Assembly (NCBI RefSeq): GCF_014384995.1
Contig: NZ_JACRSY010000001.1
Location: forward strand, 186,001 to 250,000
Direction: 5' to 3'
Source of the DNA: Zhenhengia yiwuensis
Lineage (GTDB): Bacteria; Bacillota; Clostridia; Lachnospirales; Cellulosilyticaceae
Length of the DNA stretch: 64,000 nt
Shown: piece after piece, positions 62,293 to 64,000 of the stretch
Layout: each line of letters starts with the position of its first letter
Position numbering within the stretch: the first letter of the stretch is position 1
Made by a program: the position numbers and the translations under genes
Notes under the pieces: model-generated
Told to the model about the DNA's origin: nothing
The model's database searches: none
Seen by the model: the letters and a program-made list of their open reading frames with translations, nothing else

Positions 62293-63046
62293 AAAAGTTG
62301 TATTAGGTAAAGTCCTATTAAATGAAATGATTGAAAAAGATGTTTATAAAATGGTTATTCGCCAGGAGGAAGCTGCAAAAAGTGCAGCTCCTGGCCAATT
62401 TGTAAACCTTTATACAAAATCAGAAAGTATGCTTCTTCCTCGTCCAATTAGTATTTGTGAAATTGGCACAGATACACTGACACTTGTATATGGTGTAGTA
62501 GGAAAAGGGACAAAAGAGTTTTCAAGCTACAATGTAGGGGATGCTATTAAACTTACAACAGCCCTTGGGAATGGCTTTACACCAGCAGATGCTAAGGTAC
62601 ACATTCTTGTAGGGGGCGGCATTGGTGTACCACCACTTGTAGAACTTGCAAAACACCTTGAAGGTGAAAAAATTGCAGTCATTGGATTTAGAGAGGCACC
62701 ATTCTTACATGAACGTTTAGAAGAGCTTGGTGTTAAAGTTTATGTAGCAACAGATAGTGGTGCACATGGCTTTAAAGGAAATGTTGTAGAGCTTATGGAA
62801 GAGAAAGGCTTAGTAGGAGACTACTACTACAGCTGTGGACCAAAACCAATGCTTCGTGCACTTGCTGCTTTCTGTGAGGCAAAAGGTAAACCTGTACAAG
62901 TTTCTTTAGAAGAACGTATGGGATGTGGATATGGTGCTTGCGTAGGCTGTGTATGTAAAACAAAAGCTGCAAATGAAGTAGGCTATGAGCAAAAGAAAGT
63001 GTGTAAAGACGGCCCTGTCTTTTTAGGAAGCGAGGTAGCTTGGTAA
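62285..63046 (+). CDS. pyrK: Dihydroorotate dehydrogenase electron-transfer subunit
   Basis: 253 residues. FAD domain with RPISICEIG, NAD site VGGGIGVPPLVELA near residue 109, and the [2Fe-2S] motif ERMGCGYGACVGCVCK with a later Cys in KVCKDGP. It passes electrons from dihydroorotate oxidation (PyrD) to NAD+, typical of anaerobes and lactic bacteria. Start overlaps carB; stop overlaps the pyrD start (TAATG). Confidence 0.96.
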   Translation: MSKKVVLGKVLLNEMIEKDVYKMVIRQEEAAKSAAPGQFVNLYTKSESMLLPRPISICEIGTDTLTLVYGVVGKGTKEFSSYNVGDAIKLTTALGNGFTPADAKVHILVGGGIGVPPLVELAKHLEGEKIAVIGFREAPFLHERLEELGVKVYVATDSGAHGFKGNVVELMEEKGLVGDYYYSCGPKPMLRALAAFCEAKGKPVQVSLEERMGCGYGACVGCVCKTKAANEVGYEQKKVCKDGPVFLGSEVAW

Positions 63047-63960
63047 TGAGTAAAATAGACTTAAGCGTAAATATTGGTGGGGGACTTATTTTAGATAACC
63101 CTATTACAACAGCATCAGGTACTTTCTCACCAAGAGAAAGTAGTGAGTTCTATGATCTTAATGAACTTGGTGCAATGATTACAAAAGGTATTGCCAATGT
63201 TCCTTGGGAAGGTAATCCAACACCGCGTATTGCAGAAACTTACGGTGGGATGATCAACTCTGTAGGTCTTCAAAATCCAGGAGTAGATTACTTTATTGAA
63301 CATGAATTACCATTTGCTAAACAGTTTAATACAAAAGTCATTGCAAACGTAGCAGGACGTAGTATTGAAGATTACTGTGAAGTAGTAGAAAAATTAAGTG
63401 AAACAGATGTAGATGCATTAGAAGTAAATATTTCATGCCCAAATGTTAAAAAAGGTGGTATTGGTTTTGGTGTACAATGCGATTTAGCGGGAAGCGTTGT
63501 AAAAGAGGTAAGACGTGTTTCTAAGAAACCTCTTATTATTAAACTTTCACCAAATGTAACAGATATTACAGAGATTGCAAAAGCTGTAGAAGCGGAAGGC
63601 GCTGATGCAATTTCTTTAATCAATACACTCCTTGGGATGAAAATTGATGTCCATCGTATGCGTCCTGTAATAGCAAATAAAATGGGTGGTTTCTCAGGAC
63701 CAGCTATTAAGCCAGTAGCAGTACGTATGGTTTACCAAGTAAGACGTGCAGTAAATGTGCCAATTATTGGACTTGGCGGCATTATGACAGGGGAAGATGC
63801 CGCAGAGTTTATCTTAGCTGGTGCAGATGCTATTTCAGTAGGAACAGCAGCACTTGTTAATCCAACAGCACCAGTAGATATTAAACGTGAACTTGTGGAA
63901 TATATGGAACGTTACGGATTTAAAAATTTAGCAGAACTTCGCGGTGCCTTAAACGAATAG
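63046..63960 (+). CDS. pyrD: Dihydroorotate dehydrogenase, NAD-dependent type 1B catalytic subunit
   Basis: 304 residues. FMN-binding barrel with TASGTFSPRE, GMINSVGLQNPG, the NISCPNVKKGG motif with its active-site Cys near residue 130, IIKLSPNVTD and GLGGIMTGEDAAEF. Cys as base and pairing with PyrK define type 1B. Start taken as ATG 63046, coupled to the pyrK stop; an in-frame TTG at 63040 is unlikely. Last complete gene; 40 bases of non-coding sequence follow to the edge, and pyrE may come next. Confidence 0.96.
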   Translation: MSKIDLSVNIGGGLILDNPITTASGTFSPRESSEFYDLNELGAMITKGIANVPWEGNPTPRIAETYGGMINSVGLQNPGVDYFIEHELPFAKQFNTKVIANVAGRSIEDYCEVVEKLSETDVDALEVNISCPNVKKGGIGFGVQCDLAGSVVKEVRRVSKKPLIIKLSPNVTDITEIAKAVEAEGADAISLINTLLGMKIDVHRMRPVIANKMGGFSGPAIKPVAVRMVYQVRRAVNVPIIGLGGIMTGEDAAEFILAGADAISVGTAALVNPTAPVDIKRELVEYMERYGFKNLAELRGALNE

Positions 63961-64000
63961 AGTATAAATCATTTAAAAAGACTATGCCAAAAGATGCATA

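Overview
The window is about 64 kb of low-GC chromosomal DNA with dense, mostly + strand operons, strong AGGAGG-type ribosome binding sites and short intergenic gaps. Spore-formation genes (prkA, yhbH, spoVR), a PyrR-type pyrimidine attenuator, a purine riboswitch, RecU and anaerobic-style PyrK/PyrD point to a spore-forming anaerobic Clostridia member. A Lachnospirales genus close to Cellulosilyticum is my guess from general resemblance and was not tested. I see no rRNA, tRNA, CRISPR array, prophage or intact insertion sequence.

Layout. 1-5.0 kb: end of a peptide-type ABC transporter operon (binding-protein 3' end, two permeases, two ATPases, a small membrane protein). 5.1-7.4 kb: a MATE exporter and a YitT-family protein. 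7.4-15.0 kb: a guanine-type purine riboswitch with a visible terminator/antiterminator switch, then an eight-gene operon: a THEP1-like NTPase, a metal-type binding lipoprotein and FecCD-type permease with no ABC ATPase, a three-subunit xanthine dehydrogenase, a MocA-like molybdopterin nucleotidyltransferase and xanthine phosphoribosyltransferase. Read together this looks like a hypoxanthine to xanthine to XMP (towards GMP) salvage unit with its own molybdenum-cofactor support, switched off by guanine. It is the most interesting unit here.

15.0-19.7 kb: a convergent gene for a protein with a Cys/His-rich metal-binding tail, glgB, and an unknown gene whose ribosome binding site lies inside a long hairpin. 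19.7-22.3 kb: argGH on the minus strand with an ARG-box-like palindrome over its promoter. 22.5-33.9 kb: single housekeeping or unknown genes (DUF624 protein, O-acetylhomoserine sulfhydrylase, a TRASH/YHS-like protein, polysaccharide deacetylase-like protein, M16C peptidase, SDR, RluA-type pseudouridine synthase, a helical-repeat protein, RecU, a glycosidase-like lipoprotein lacking its expected nucleophile). 34.0-38.4 kb: prkA-yhbH-spoVR. 38.5-43.4 kb: YycJ-like hydrolase, zinc-phospholipase-C-like protein, a CorA-like protein and oligoendopeptidase F. 43.5-50.1 kb: an M55 aminopeptidase followed by a late cobalamin pathway cluster (cbiB, cobD, cobC, cobS, cobT) ending in a Gate-domain membrane protein. 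50.3-54.4 kb: Gfo/Idh/MocA oxidoreductase, GpsA-like dehydrogenase, a CYP152-type P450 peroxygenase and a phosphoglycolate-phosphatase-like HAD protein.

54.4-64.0 kb: the pyrimidine operon pyrB-pyrC-pyrF-carA-carB-pyrK-pyrD, preceded by a strong promoter inside a perfect inverted repeat, a PyrR-binding hairpin, a possible 31-residue leader peptide and a terminator whose 5' arm pairs with the PyrR hairpin. These genes make orotate and UMP precursors; pyrE is not in view and may lie beyond the right edge.
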